Position numbers and translations under genes: made by a program. Below are positions 17,559 through 29,004 of a stretch of 64,000 nucleotides of DNA, piece by piece (the first letter of the stretch is position 1; the number at the start of each line of letters is the position of its first letter). Origin of the DNA: Planococcus koreensis (GTDB taxonomy: Bacteria > Bacillota > Bacilli > Bacillales_A > Planococcaceae). The notes below the pieces were generated by a model that did not search any database, was not told the origin of the DNA, and worked only from the letters and a program-made list of their open reading frames with translations. The stretch is from NCBI RefSeq assembly GCF_004761975.1, contig NZ_RQII01000014.1:1-64000 (forward strand). Direction: 5' to 3'.

Positions 17559-18359
17559 GTGGGAGAAGCTATAGTCATTACATCAGGTAAGGGAGGCGTC
17601 GGTAAAACGACGACAACCGCCAATCTCGGCACTGCATTGGCCCTTCAGGGTAAGAAAGTATGCTTGATCGATACGGATATCGGCCTTCGCAATCTCGACG
17701 TCATCCTGGGCCTCGAAAATCGCATCATTTACGATTTGATCGATGTTTTGGAAGGACGCTGCAAAGTGCACCAGGCACTCGTCAAAGACAAGCGTTTTGA
17801 CGACATGCTGTATTTATTGCCGGCTGCCCAAACAGCTGACAAGAACGACGTCAACCCGGAACAAATGCGCGAATTGGTGACGGAACTCAAGAAAGATTAT
17901 GATTTTGTCATCATCGACTGCCCAGCAGGCATCGAGCAAGGCTATAAAAACGCCGTTGCGGGTGCGGACAAAGCGATTGTCGTGACGACCCCTGAAATTT
18001 CAGCGGTGCGCGACGCCGACCGCATCATCGGTTTGCTTGAAATGGAAGAAAACATCGAACCGCCGAAATTGATCATCAACCGCATCCGCCAGCATTTGAT
18101 GAATGCCGGTGAAGCGCTCGATGTCAATGAAATCACGACGCATTTGTCGATTGATCTTTTAGGCATCGTTGCAGACGACGAGAGCGTCATCACGAGCTCG
18201 AACCGCGGGGAGCCTGTGGTCATGAACCCGGACAACCCGGCCGCGCTCGGCTACCGCAACATTGCCCGCCGCATCCTCGGTGAATCAGTGCCGTTGATGA
18301 CTATGGACAAGAAGAGCCAAGGCGTCTTCTCTAAAATCAAAGCGATCTTCGCAAAATAA
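17559..18359 (+). CDS. minD: Septum site-determining ATPase MinD (266 aa)
   Basis: Deviant Walker A SGKGGVGKTT near the N-terminus, then DTDIGLRNLDV and IIDCPAGIE. The C-terminus ends in an amphipathic helix (FSKIKAIFAK) that tethers ATP-bound MinD to the membrane. Start GTG follows AAAGGAGGAAGCTA. MinD recruits MinC. The gene is last in the mre-min operon, with a strong terminator directly after it. spoIVFA/spoIVFB, which follow in B. subtilis, are absent. Confidence 0.96.
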   Translation: MGEAIVITSGKGGVGKTTTTANLGTALALQGKKVCLIDTDIGLRNLDVILGLENRIIYDLIDVLEGRCKVHQALVKDKRFDDMLYLLPAAQTADKNDVNPEQMRELVTELKKDYDFVIIDCPAGIEQGYKNAVAGADKAIVVTTPEISAVRDADRIIGLLEMEENIEPPKLIINRIRQHLMNAGEALDVNEITTHLSIDLLGIVADDESVITSSNRGEPVVMNPDNPAALGYRNIARRILGESVPLMTMDKKSQGVFSKIKAIFAK

Positions 18360-18372
18360 TAATGTACCAACG

Positions 18373-18400
18373 ACCTCCGCAGCGATGCGGAGGTTTTTTT
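18373..18400 (+). terminator. Intrinsic terminator after minD
   Basis: ACCTCCGCA/TGCGGAGGT stem, GCGA loop, then a run of T (18394-18400). Confidence 0.93.
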
Positions 18401-18420
18401 AGAATCCAAGGAGGTGCTGA

Positions 18421-19359
18421 TTGGACGATCGATTGCTGGCCCAAATGATATTGGCTGAAAGGCTGCCGAAAAACCATGCCGCGTGGCAGCCGCTCGCTGC
18501 TGACTTGAAGAATTTGCTTGCAGGTGCAGGTGGCGAGTCGCGCACCGTCGCGCTTTTGAAAAGGGAATTGGAGCTGGACGAAGCGCCGGTTTTATTGGTG
18601 GACGTGCACGTTCCTTATCAAGGAGGGTTTGCGCAAATTGACGTGCTGGTGGTCCACGCAGCTTTTGTCTGCGTGCTGGAAGTGAAGAATATGCGGGGCG
18701 AATTTTACTTTGATACGGAAAATTTTCAATTCCATCGTATGGTCGACGGCCGCATGGAGGACATGCGCAATCCGGAATCACAGCTGCACCGGGCAGTCAA
18801 AGCAGTCGGGAAGTTTCTCGAGGTTCCGGTGGAAGGCGTGATCGTGCTCGCTAGCCGGTCCGCGCGCGTCGTTGAGAAGCCGGCGGCGTATCCGGTCGTC
18901 GCGCTCGATTACTTGCCATTCCATCTGGATGAGCTGGATAAGGGCGGCAAGCTCTTTAACGTTTAAGCTTTGTCTCGCAAATTGAGTGCGCTGCCAAAAA
19001 GAAGTTTCCGAGGAAATTTGATGGCACAATATGGGATTACCGCCGAGTCGTTGCGCCTCGGGGTTACGTGCCCGGACTGCCGCAGCCGTTCGCTGGGTCG
19101 GAAAAACCGGAAATGGCATTGCTCAGGCTGCGATGGGGTATTTATAGATGCGCATGAAGTGGCGCTGCAAGAATATGCGGTATTGTTCGGCGAAGAATTG
19201 CCGACGCACTTCGCTTATCGGCTGCTCGGCGTGGAAGATAAGTATTTATTGTACAGATTGCTGGAGAAATCGGCGATGCAGGGAGATAAGCGCGGAAAGC
19301 GCTGGATTGTGCCGCGCCGGGAGCTATTAATAGAGTATTTTGGTGCGATTTATAAGTGA
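18421..19359 (+). pseudogene. NERD nuclease-related protein, split by an in-frame TAA
   Basis: Starts TTG behind AAGGAGGTG. Residues about 35-150 form a NERD domain with the PD-(D/E)xK-like core QIDVLVV...LEVKN. A TAA at 18964-18966 follows KLFNV, but the same frame stays open to 19359 and continues with what the family expects: a linker helix, a zinc ribbon (CPDC...CSGC) and a C-terminal helical region, together about 311 codons plus stop. So this is one gene with a single nonsense codon, or with a sequence error. If real, only the N-terminal 181 residues would be made unless translation restarts near 18970 or 19021. The gene occupies the minD-rplU interval where sporulation genes sit in Bacillus. 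Confidence 0.8.
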
Positions 19360-19451
19360 ACGCACCTCAGCGGCTAGTGAACGCACCCCAAACCGGAAGT
19401 TCGCACCTCAACATCGAATGAACGCACCTCGCGGCAAAGTTTCCGCACCTC
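19358..19451. repeat. Periodic intergenic array A: CGCACCTC core, five copies, 20-21 bp period
   Basis: Core CGCACCTC (one copy CGCACCCC) starts at 19361, 19382, 19402, 19423 and 19444, so spacings are 21, 20, 21 and 21. Four copies extend leftward as GAA/GTT + core. The 12-13 bases between cores are unrelated to one another. No open frame or hairpin explains it. It lies after the NERD gene and ends about 30 bp before the rplU -35. Confidence 0.9.
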
Positions 19452-19482
19452 CTGGCGAAAAAGGAAAGCTTTTGAATTTAAG

Positions 19483-19511
19483 TTGACTCGAGTTGTCTGG
19501 CGTGGTATTAT
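19483..19511 (+). promoter_or_regulatory. Promoter of the rplU-prp-rpmA operon
   Basis: TTGACT (19483-19488), 17-bp spacer, TATTAT (19506-19511). The predicted transcript starts near 19518, about 110 bases ahead of rplU. Confidence 0.8.
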
Positions 19512-19519
19512 TTTAATGT

Positions 19520-19628
19520 TATGTTTGTAGCGCACCTGTGCTACAACCGCTCGAATCAGGTATTGAAGAATCGGCTGCAATGCGGATCACCTGAATAGGC
19601 GAGTCTTAGTCTAAGAGGAGGTGCAAGG
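19520..19628 (+). promoter_or_regulatory. Ribosomal protein L21 leader (probable)
   Basis: The transcribed leader contains a strong hairpin TTGTAGCGCA/TGTGCTACAA (19525-19546), then AACCGCTC and a second long-range pairing TCAGGT/ACCTGA. Bacillota rplU mRNAs carry a structured L21 leader of this size (Rfam L21_leader). Identity here is by position and the first hairpin, not by a covariance search. Confidence 0.6.
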
Positions 19629-19630
19629 AT

Positions 19631-19939
19631 ATGTACGCAATTATTGAAACTGGTGGAAAACAAATCAAAGTTGAAGCGGGCCAAGAAATCTACGTTGAGA
19701 AATTAACTGGAGAAGCTGGTGACGTTATCACATTTGACAAAGTTCTATTTGTAGGTGGAGATGAATCTAAGTTCGGTGTTCCTTTTGTTGAAGGAGCTAC
19801 TGTTACTGCTAAAGTCGTGAAAAGCGGAAAAGGCAAAAAGATCACAGTCTTCAAATACAAAGCTAAAAAGAACTACCGTAAAAAACAAGGTCACCGTCAG
19901 CCATACACGAAATTGACTGTCGACGCGATCAACCTGTAA
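19631..19939 (+). CDS. rplU: 50S ribosomal protein L21 (102 aa)
   Basis: Full-length bL21 starting [17 protein letters not shown], with the RNA-binding C-terminus [27 protein letters not shown] ribosome binding site. Codon use is that of highly expressed genes. It heads the conserved rplU-prp-rpmA operon, 3 bp before prp. Confidence 0.98.
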   Translation: MYAIIETGGKQIKVEAGQEIYVEKLTGEAGDVITFDKVLFVGGDESKFGVPFVEGATVTAKVVKSGKGKKITVFKYKAKKNYRKKQGHRQPYTKLTVDAINL

Positions 19940-19942
19940 GAC

Positions 19943-20576
<634 letters not shown>

Positions 20577-20584
20577 TAAAAACG

Positions 20585-20615
20585 AAAAGGGCTGCTTTGG
20601 CAGTCCTTTTTATTT
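20585..20615 (+). terminator. Intrinsic terminator after rpmA
   Basis: AAAAGGGCTGC/GCAGTCCTTTT stem (one G-T pair), 4-nt loop, then T-rich tract. Confidence 0.85.
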
Positions 20616-20664
20616 TGAATAGATGCAGCAGCCAGCTAAAATCCGGGAAATTGCGCTGCAAAAT

Positions 20665-20673
20665 TGGTATACT
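20665..20673 (+). promoter_or_regulatory. Extended -10 of the spo0B-obg promoter
   Basis: TGGTATACT, an extended -10 without a convincing -35. The same GGTATACTGATAAA context occurs before mltG (58691). Confidence 0.5.
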
Positions 20674-20703
20674 GATAAAAGAAGCTGAAATAGGAAGTGA
20701 CTT

Positions 20704-21219
20704 ATGGACGTGTCAAAATCAGTGGTACAATCGCTTCGGCATGCGCGGCATGATTTTCTGAATGAGTTGCAATTGATCGGCATGTACCTGGACCTCGGGC
20801 AACCGGAAAAGGCCAAAGCGATGATTCGCTCTCATGCCGAAGCGGCTGTGCACATGAGCCGGCTCGCGGGATTGGCTATGCCGATAACGGAAGAATGGCT
20901 GCTATTGTCAAAATGGCGCTATCCGGAATTGGCGATCCAAACCGAATGCACGGCGGAAGCTGGCATTGCGAAGCTGGACGGGGCGTTTGCCGGAATGCTG
21001 GAAAAATTCGCCGAAACGGTCCGGCCTCAAATGGATCCGTTCGTTGAATATGTTTGTACAATAAGTATATGGAATGAAAACGACTCGCTTGCGATGAAGA
21101 TTTCATTGAATGGTGACTGGCAGGGGCTGCAGTTGCCGGAAAGTTCGTTAGACACAGCAGTAATAAAGTGTGGCAGCGACGGCATGGAAGTGGCCGTCCG
21201 CCCACAGATGGAGGGATAA
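20704..21219 (+). CDS. spo0B: Spo0B-like phosphotransferase (171 aa)
   Basis: The N-terminal helical hairpin contains [21 protein letters not shown], matching the Spo0B helix in which the His before Asp-Phe/Trp-(Leu/Met)-Asn is phosphorylated (His16 here). The C-terminus is a degenerate kinase-like domain. In sporulating bacteria it passes phosphate from Spo0F to Spo0A. It lies directly upstream of obg, as in Bacillus, with 1 bp between them. Neighbouring sporulation genes are missing in this window, so its present role is uncertain. Confidence 0.82.
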   Translation: MDVSKSVVQSLRHARHDFLNELQLIGMYLDLGQPEKAKAMIRSHAEAAVHMSRLAGLAMPITEEWLLLSKWRYPELAIQTECTAEAGIAKLDGAFAGMLEKFAETVRPQMDPFVEYVCTISIWNENDSLAMKISLNGDWQGLQLPESSLDTAVIKCGSDGMEVAVRPQMEG

Positions 21220-21220
21220 T

Positions 21221-22510
21221 ATGTTTGTCGATCACGTAAAAGTTTATGTTAGAGGTGGCGACGGCGGGGACGGTATGGTAGCGTTCCGCCGCGAAAAATA
21301 TGTACCAAATGGCGGTCCTGCGGGCGGCGATGGCGGTAAAGGCGGAAACATCGTCTTTATGGTAGACGAAGGCTTGCGCACACTTATGGATTTCCGTTAC
21401 AAACGGATTTTCAAAGCGGACCGCGGTACGCACGGAATGAGCAAAAACCAGCACGGCGCGAAAGCACAGGATACGATTATCCAAGTTCCGCCGGGCACAG
21501 TCGTAAAAGACGCCGATACGGGCGAAACAATCGCTGATTTGGTTGAACAAGGCCAAACAGCAATCATCACACGCGGCGGGCGCGGCGGACGCGGCAACTC
21601 ACGTTTTGCCACGCCGCAGAACCCGGCTCCGGAATTATCGGAAAAAGGCGAACCGGGCTTTGAGCGCAATGTCGTTCTGGAATTGAAAGTGTTGGCGGAT
21701 GCCGGACTTGTCGGATTCCCGAGTGTCGGGAAATCGACGTTATTGTCTGTCGTTTCTGCAGCGAAGCCGAAAATTGCTGAATATCATTTCACAACAATCG
21801 TGCCGAACCTCGGAATGGTCGAAACAGAAGACCACCGTAGCTTCGTTATGGCCGATTTGCCAGGATTGATCGAAGGCGCGCACCAAGGAGTCGGCCTCGG
21901 ACATCAATTCCTGCGCCACATCGAGCGCACGCGCGTTATCATCCACGTCATCGACATGTCCGCCCTTGAAGGACGCGACCCGTATGATGATTACATGACG
22001 ATTACAGAAGAACTGAAACAATACAATATGCGTTTGACTGAACGCCCGGAATTGATCGTGGCGAACAAAATGGATATGCCGGATTCTGAAGAGAACTTGA
22101 AGAAATTCCGCGAAAAAATGCCGGAAGACGCACAAATCTTCCCAGTTTCCGCGTTGAGCCGCCAAGGCTTGTCGAATCTTCTGTTCGCGATTGCGGATCT
22201 TATCGAAGTGACGCCTGAATTCCCGTTGATCGACGAAGAAGTCGACGAATCGGAAAGCACGGTTCTTTACAAGCACGAGAAAGAATCAGATGGCTTCACG
22301 ATCACACGCGAATCCGACGGCGCATTCGTCTTGTCCGGCTACGCCATCGAGCGTATGTTCAAGATGACCGACTTCTCGCGCGAAGATTCAATCCGCCGCT
22401 TCTCCCGCCAAATGCGCGGTATGGGCATTGATGATGCTTTGCGTGAACGCGGCGCTGAAAACGGCGACACGGTCCGCCTGCTTGAATTCGAATTTGAATT
22501 CATGGACTGA
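21221..22510 (+). CDS. obg: Obg/CgtA GTPase (429 aa)
   Basis: Essential ribosome-associated GTPase. It has the glycine-rich Obg domain ([20 protein letters not shown]), the G domain (G1 [10 protein letters not shown]3 [10 protein letters not shown]4 NKMD) and a C-terminal OCT domain (about 350-425). Start is the ATG after GAGGGATAAT; upstream codons in the same frame lie inside spo0B. The spo0B-obg pairing is conserved. Length matches the Bacillota form. Confidence 0.97.
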   Translation: MFVDHVKVYVRGGDGGDGMVAFRREKYVPNGGPAGGDGGKGGNIVFMVDEGLRTLMDFRYKRIFKADRGTHGMSKNQHGAKAQDTIIQVPPGTVVKDADTGETIADLVEQGQTAIITRGGRGGRGNSRFATPQNPAPELSEKGEPGFERNVVLELKVLADAGLVGFPSVGKSTLLSVVSAAKPKIAEYHFTTIVPNLGMVETEDHRSFVMADLPGLIEGAHQGVGLGHQFLRHIERTRVIIHVIDMSALEGRDPYDDYMTITEELKQYNMRLTERPELIVANKMDMPDSEENLKKFREKMPEDAQIFPVSALSRQGLSNLLFAIADLIEVTPEFPLIDEEVDESESTVLYKHEKESDGFTITRESDGAFVLSGYAIERMFKMTDFSREDSIRRFSRQMRGMGIDDALRERGAENGDTVRLLEFEFEFMD

Positions 22511-22537
22511 TTGAGAGATTTTTGGGAGGTTTATTGA

Positions 22538-22990
22538 ATGAAGGATGTATCCGAACAACGGTATTATTTGGTGCGTGAAGACGTGTTGACCGAAGCGATG
22601 CAAAAGACGCTTGAAGTAAAGCGCCTGCTGCAGCGCGACCGCATGTCGATTTTGGACGCAGTCAATCACGCCGGACTTTCACGCAGTGCATTTTATAAAT
22701 ATCGGGATGCGGTATTTCCATTCCATTCGATTGTGAAGGAGCGGATTTTGACTGTATTCTTGCAGCTCGAAGACCGCTCCGGAACGCTTGCCACCCTGCT
22801 GCAGTCGGTTGCTGAAGCCGGCTGCAATATTTTGACCATCCACCAGACCATCCCGATCCAAGGGCGCGCGAACGTTACGTTGTCGCTTGATGTGACGGCG
22901 ATGGAGCTGGAATTGGATGCGTTTTTGCAGCAGCTGAAAAAACTCGATTTTGTCGAGTCGGCTGATGTCGTATCAAGCGGATCATCTTAA
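22538..22990 (+). CDS. pheB: ACT domain protein PheB (150 aa)
   Basis: A small protein with an N-terminal region ([26 protein letters not shown]) and a C-terminal ACT regulatory domain (about 72-145, [27 protein letters not shown]). It is the conserved partner upstream of pheA in Bacillota, annotated as PheB/YszB. Its exact role in phenylalanine synthesis is not established. It lies between obg and pheA, 15 bp before pheA. Confidence 0.93.
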   Translation: MKDVSEQRYYLVREDVLTEAMQKTLEVKRLLQRDRMSILDAVNHAGLSRSAFYKYRDAVFPFHSIVKERILTVFLQLEDRSGTLATLLQSVAEAGCNILTIHQTIPIQGRANVTLSLDVTAMELELDAFLQQLKKLDFVESADVVSSGSS

Positions 22991-23005
22991 CTTAGGAGTG
23001 GTTGA

Positions 23006-23875
23006 ATGGCTGGAGAAAACTTGAAGGACCGCATTTCGTATTTGGGGCCAGAAGCCTCATTCACCCATCTGGCGGCTGTCCGGATATTCCCGGAAAGCAC
23101 GCTGGTGCCGTTTGCCACGATTCCTGAATGCATCGAAGCAGTGGCGGAAGGCCGCGTTGATTACGCGGTCGTGCCGATTGAAAATGCACTTGAGGGTTCT
23201 GTGTCGTTGACGGTCGATTATTTATTCCATGAAGCTCAATTGTATGTGACGGCAGAAGTCCTTTCGCCGATCGGCCAGCATTTCCTGGTGCATCCGGAAA
23301 ATGCGGAAGCCGAATCGTTCGAAGCGATTTACTCCCACCCGCAGGCACTTGCCCAAAGCCATAAATTCCTATTCTACACATACCGGAACACGCCGCTCGA
23401 GCAATACAGCTCGACGTCAGCGGCGGCCAAAATGGTGTCGGAGCTTCCAGAGCGCCCGATTGCAGCGATTGGCAATGAATTCGCGGCCCATAAATACGGT
23501 TTGACCATTTTGCACCGCGATATCCATGATTTCCATTTCAACCACACGCGCTTTTTCGTGTTGTCGAAAACGAATCACAAACTGGAAATCGCGGGGCATG
23601 AAAACGAAATCAAAACGACGTTGATGATCTCGCCGCCGAAAGACGACCGTTCCGGCGTGCTCCATCAAATCCTTTCCGTCTTCGCGTGGCGCCAGCTCAA
23701 TTTAAGCAAAATTGAGTCGCGTCCGCTGAAAACCGGTCTAGGCGATTATTTCTTCATCGTCGACGTGCTGGAAGACGAAAACGCGACAATGATGCGCGGC
23801 GCGCTCGAAGAACTGGCAGCGATCGGCTGCGAAGTCAAAACGCTCGGCTCGTATTATATGTATAAGAATTCGTGA
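23006..23875 (+). CDS. pheA: Prephenate dehydratase PheA (289 aa)
   Basis: Converts prephenate to phenylpyruvate in phenylalanine synthesis. The catalytic domain starts ISYLGPEASFTHLAA and contains VPIENALEGSV and the Thr-Arg-Phe catalytic motif (NHTRFFVL). A C-terminal ACT domain (about 205-285, with ESRPLKTGLGDYFF) gives Phe feedback inhibition. Monofunctional length. The terminator follows at once. Confidence 0.96.
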   Translation: MAGENLKDRISYLGPEASFTHLAAVRIFPESTLVPFATIPECIEAVAEGRVDYAVVPIENALEGSVSLTVDYLFHEAQLYVTAEVLSPIGQHFLVHPENAEAESFEAIYSHPQALAQSHKFLFYTYRNTPLEQYSSTSAAAKMVSELPERPIAAIGNEFAAHKYGLTILHRDIHDFHFNHTRFFVLSKTNHKLEIAGHENEIKTTLMISPPKDDRSGVLHQILSVFAWRQLNLSKIESRPLKTGLGDYFFIVDVLEDENATMMRGALEELAAIGCEVKTLGSYYMYKNS

Positions 23876-23880
23876 AATGA

Positions 23881-23912
23881 ACCCCGCAGCCGTTTTGGCT
23901 GCGGGGTTTTTT
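23881..23912 (+). terminator. Intrinsic terminator after pheA
   Basis: Perfect 11-bp stem ACCCCGCAGCC/GGCTGCGGGGT, 5-nt loop, six T. Confidence 0.95.
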
Positions 23913-23920
23913 AATGCTTG

Positions 23921-24046
23921 CTGCAAGGGGATTCGATATTCTGCAAAGAAAGTGCGGTATTCTGCAAACAAACTAGTTATTCTGCAAACAAATCCGATAT
24001 TCTGCAAATAAAACCGGTATTCTGCAGTAAACTCGATTTGCTGCAA
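23921..24046. repeat. Periodic intergenic array B: TATTCTGCAAA core, seven copies, 19-21 bp period
   Basis: CTGCAA (once CTGCAG) starts at 23921, 23941, 23962, 23982, 24002, 24022 and 24041. The inner copies share a longer core TATTCTGCAAANAAA. Spacers are short and variable but often end in CGGTAT or CGATAT. It fills the gap between the pheA terminator and the niaR terminator, which converge on it. Confidence 0.92.
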
Positions 24047-24069
24047 GTAACATAACACTGCCCAATAAA

Positions 24070-24100
24070 AAACGCGGAACCCCAAAAGGATTCCGCGTTT
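24070..24100 (-). terminator. Intrinsic terminator of niaR
   Basis: On the minus strand AAACGCGGAA and TTCCGCGTTT pair around a short loop and are followed by a T run. It lies just past the niaR stop. Confidence 0.8.
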
Positions 24101-24103
24101 CAT

Positions 24104-24637
24104 CTATTCAGTGTCTTCGAGCAGGTAGCCGTGCTCGCGCATGGCAGCAACTGCTGCGTCCAATATGCTTTCATTTGCTGCGGTGATGGTGTGGAGGTGA
24201 GTGCCGTCGGTCAATTCGAGCAAATAGCTCGCACCGGTGTCGCGCACTCGCTTCATGAAAGCTTTGACGCCGGCTTCATCGGAAACGTGGATGCCGGCTG
24301 TTAATTCGCCGTAGACGGGGTGCTCGACCGACACGTCTTTCACGGTAACGCCGGCGCGCACAAGAATTTTCAGTTCATCTTCCGTGTCGCTCGGCAGGTG
24401 GCGGCACGCAATTTGCCGGCTCACAAACTGAGAGCCGCTGCCGGCGAGGAAGAGGTAGCCGGAGCTTGTCGCGATGATCGGCTCGCTGCGTGCTTTCAAA
24501 AGCGTCATGTCGCTGACAATGACTTGCCGCGAGACGTTGGCGAAAGCGGCAAGTTCGCCGCCGGTTAACGGTGCTTCGGCGGTTTTCAGTTTTTCCAATA
24601 AAATCTGGCGGCGCTGTTCTCCGTAAAGTTTTTTCAT
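24104..24637 (-). CDS. niaR: NiaR (YrxA) niacin-responsive repressor (177 aa)
   Basis: Transcriptional regulator of NAD precursor synthesis or transport. An N-terminal HTH_11 winged helix (GEQRRQILLEKLKTAEAPLTGGELAAF) is followed by the 3H domain with spaced histidines (CRHLPSD, VEHPVYGEL, THLHTI) that bind metal and niacin. In Bacillus this gene is next to nadBCA; no NAD genes are present here, so its targets must lie elsewhere. It is convergent with pheA and divergent from ruvA. Confidence 0.9.
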   Translation of the reverse strand: MKKLYGEQRRQILLEKLKTAEAPLTGGELAAFANVSRQVIVSDMTLLKARSEPIIATSSGYLFLAGSGSQFVSRQIACRHLPSDTEDELKILVRAGVTVKDVSVEHPVYGELTAGIHVSDEAGVKAFMKRVRDTGASYLLELTDGTHLHTITAANESILDAAVAAMREHGYLLEDTE

Positions 24638-24725
24638 GATACAACCTCAGCTTTCCGGATGGGATAAATCCATTTTAACACGGACAATTTCCTAACGGGT
24701 TTATTTCGTAAAAGGCGAACAAATA

Positions 24726-24734
24726 TGCTATAAT
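24726..24734 (+). promoter_or_regulatory. Extended -10 of the ruvAB promoter
   Basis: TGCTATAAT in the niaR-ruvA divergent gap, 30 bp before the ruvA ATG. The -35 (TTCGTA, 18-bp spacer) is weak. Confidence 0.6.
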
Positions 24735-24764
24735 CAATAGGTTAAAATGGAGGAGCGGACATCT

Positions 24765-25361
24765 ATGTACGATTACATAAAAGGGATAGTCACACGGGTG
24801 ACGCCCGAATATCTGGTAGTGGAACAACAAGGCATCGGCTGGCAGATTTTTGCCCCGAACCCGTACTCATTCGGCACAGAAGAGCTGCAAGTTTTCCTGC
24901 ACCATCACGTGCGCGAAGATGCACATCTATTGTTCGGCTTTACGACGCTGGAGCAGCGCGAATTGTTCCGCAAGCTCATTTCGGTGTCCGGCATCGGGCC
25001 GAAAGGGGCGCTTGCGATATTGGCAAGCGGCGAACCGCAGCACGTCATCGAAGCGATCGAACGGGAAGATGAATCGTATCTGGTGAAATTCCCGGGTGTC
25101 GGCAAAAAGACCGCGCGCCAGATGATCCTCGATTTGAAAGGCAAGCTGGCGGAGTTTTTCGATGCGCCATTCTTGACGAACGAAGCGCCCGGCTTGTTGG
25201 CTGAAGGCGATATCGAACTGGAAGAAGCGATGCTGGCACTTGGTGCACTCGGTTATTCAGAGCGGGAAATCACGAAAGTGAAGCCGCAGCTGAAAGATCT
25301 GGACTTGAATACTGAAGGCTATATGAAGAAAGCTCTGCAATTATTGCTGAAACAATCTTGA
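24765..25361 (+). CDS. ruvA: Holliday junction helicase subunit RuvA (198 aa)
   Basis: Tetrameric junction-binding protein. It has the N-terminal OB-fold ([20 protein letters not shown]), two helix-hairpin-helix motifs ([35 protein letters not shown]) and the C-terminal RuvB-binding domain III (about 148-198). The start is the ATG after TGGAGGAGC; an in-frame ATG upstream overlaps that site. It is followed by ruvB after 19 bp. bofC, which precedes ruvA in B. subtilis, is absent. Confidence 0.96.
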   Translation: MYDYIKGIVTRVTPEYLVVEQQGIGWQIFAPNPYSFGTEELQVFLHHHVREDAHLLFGFTTLEQRELFRKLISVSGIGPKGALAILASGEPQHVIEAIEREDESYLVKFPGVGKKTARQMILDLKGKLAEFFDAPFLTNEAPGLLAEGDIELEEAMLALGALGYSEREITKVKPQLKDLDLNTEGYMKKALQLLLKQS

Positions 25362-25380
25362 TGAAAAGGAGGCGAACGGC

Positions 25381-26385
25381 ATGGAAGAACGTGTAATCGG
25401 CAGTGAAATATCGGAATTTGACGAACGCTTTGAACAGTCGCTGCGCCCGAAATTCTTGTCACAGTATATCGGCCAGCACAAGGTCAAGCACAACCTCGAG
25501 ATTTTCATCGAAGCGGCGAAGATGCGCCAGGAAAGCCTGGACCACGTCTTGTTGTACGGGCCTCCTGGACTCGGGAAGACGACGCTCGCTGCGGTCATCG
25601 CCAATGAAATGGAAGTCGGCGTGAAAATGACCAGCGGACCGGCAATCGAACGCCCGGGTGATTTGGCGGCCATCGTGTCGTCATTGGAACCGGGCGACGT
25701 GCTGTTCATCGATGAAATCCATCGGTTGAACCGCTCGATCGAAGAAGTGCTGTATCCGGCGATGGAAGATTTCTGCCTCGATATCGTTGTCGGCAAAGGG
25801 CCTACCGCGCGTTCAGTGAGGCTCGACTTACCGCCGTTCACGCTGATCGGTGCGACGACGCGCGCAGGAGCCTTGTCAGCACCGCTGCGCGACCGTTTCG
25901 GCGTGCATGCGCGTTTGGATTATTACGACACGGAATCGCTGACGGACATCGTCGAGCGCAGTTCGAAGCTTTTTGAAGCGGACATTGCGCCAAACGCCGC
26001 GGTGGAAATCGCCCGGCGCTCCCGTGGGACCCCGCGCATCGCCAACCGGCTGCTGAAGCGCGTGCGTGATTTTGCGCAAGTGCGCGGCAACGGCACGATC
26101 ACGGAAGACATCGCGAGCCAGGCGCTCGAAATGCTGCAAGTCGATCCGCTCGGTCTTGACCACATCGACCATAAATTGCTGGTCGGCATGATCACCCGTT
26201 TCCGCGGCGGTCCGGTCGGCCTCGATACGATTGCGGCAAGCATCGGGGAAGAGTCGACGACGATTGAAGACGTCTACGAACCGTACCTGCTGCAAATCGG
26301 CTTTATCCAGCGCACGCCGAGAGGGCGCGTTGTCACTGCAATGGCTTATGAGCATTTTCAAATGGAAATGCCTGAATCTAAATAA
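25381..26385 (+). CDS. ruvB: Holliday junction branch-migration ATPase RuvB (334 aa)
   Basis: AAA+ motor partnering RuvA. Walker [10 protein letters not shown], Walker B ([11 protein letters not shown]), sensor 1 GATTRAG, the arginine finger in APLRDRFG and a winged-helix C-terminus ([16 protein letters not shown]) are all present. Length is normal. It is in an operon with ruvA, queA and tgt. Confidence 0.98.
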   Translation: MEERVIGSEISEFDERFEQSLRPKFLSQYIGQHKVKHNLEIFIEAAKMRQESLDHVLLYGPPGLGKTTLAAVIANEMEVGVKMTSGPAIERPGDLAAIVSSLEPGDVLFIDEIHRLNRSIEEVLYPAMEDFCLDIVVGKGPTARSVRLDLPPFTLIGATTRAGALSAPLRDRFGVHARLDYYDTESLTDIVERSSKLFEADIAPNAAVEIARRSRGTPRIANRLLKRVRDFAQVRGNGTITEDIASQALEMLQVDPLGLDHIDHKLLVGMITRFRGGPVGLDTIAASIGEESTTIEDVYEPYLLQIGFIQRTPRGRVVTAMAYEHFQMEMPESK

Positions 26386-26400
26386 AGGAAGTTTTAAAAA

Positions 26401-28593
<2,193 letters not shown>

Positions 28594-28630
28594 TAAGAAT
28601 AAGAGACAGCGAAGGGGGGAAATTGAAAAA

Positions 28631-28906
28631 ATGGATACAATTATTGCGTTATCACCTTTACTATTAATGTTCTTGTTAATGTGGTTTTTCATCATCCGTC
28701 CGGCACAAAAGCGCCAGAAAGCGACAGCTAACATGCAGTCGGAACTACGCCGCGGAGACCGGATCGTAACAATCGGCGGCCTCCACGGAACAGTTGACGC
28801 AGTCGACGATGCAACAATTTACATAACTGTTGCAGACGGCACGCGCATGCAATTCGAACGCCAGGCAATCGCCCGCGTTGTGGATGCAGCGAAAACGACG
28901 GTCTAA
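28631..28906 (+). CDS. yajC: Preprotein translocase subunit YajC (91 aa)
   Basis: One N-terminal membrane helix (LLLMFLLMWFFIIRPAQKRQK) and a conserved soluble domain (RRGDRIVTIGGLHGTVDAVDD). It associates with SecDF in the membrane. The ATG at 28631 follows AAGGGGGGA and removes an N-terminal extension that would run into tgt. The tgt-yajC-secDF neighbourhood is conserved. Confidence 0.95.
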   Translation: MDTIIALSPLLLMFLLMWFFIIRPAQKRQKATANMQSELRRGDRIVTIGGLHGTVDAVDDATIYITVADGTRMQFERQAIARVVDAAKTTV

Positions 28907-28913
28907 TGAAACG

Positions 28914-28944
28914 ATCGCCTTCGATACCGAAGGCGATTTTTTTT
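28914..28944 (+). terminator. Intrinsic terminator after yajC
   Basis: Perfect 10-bp stem ATCGCCTTCG/CGAAGGCGAT, 4-nt loop, eight T. Confidence 0.95.
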
Positions 28945-29004
28945 GAGCTGAAATAATAGTGTATTAAAGTAGAATTAAAGAAGCGTCATATTAAAAGTCG
29001 CTCC

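Noticed and set aside
19374-19580. Small protein genes across array A and the L21 leader
   Set aside because: These frames arise from the repeat and leader; no ribosome binding site and no resemblance to a protein.
24637-24765. NiaR autoregulatory operator in the niaR-ruvA gap
   Set aside because: No clear palindrome matching a NiaR-type site could be recognised by eye.
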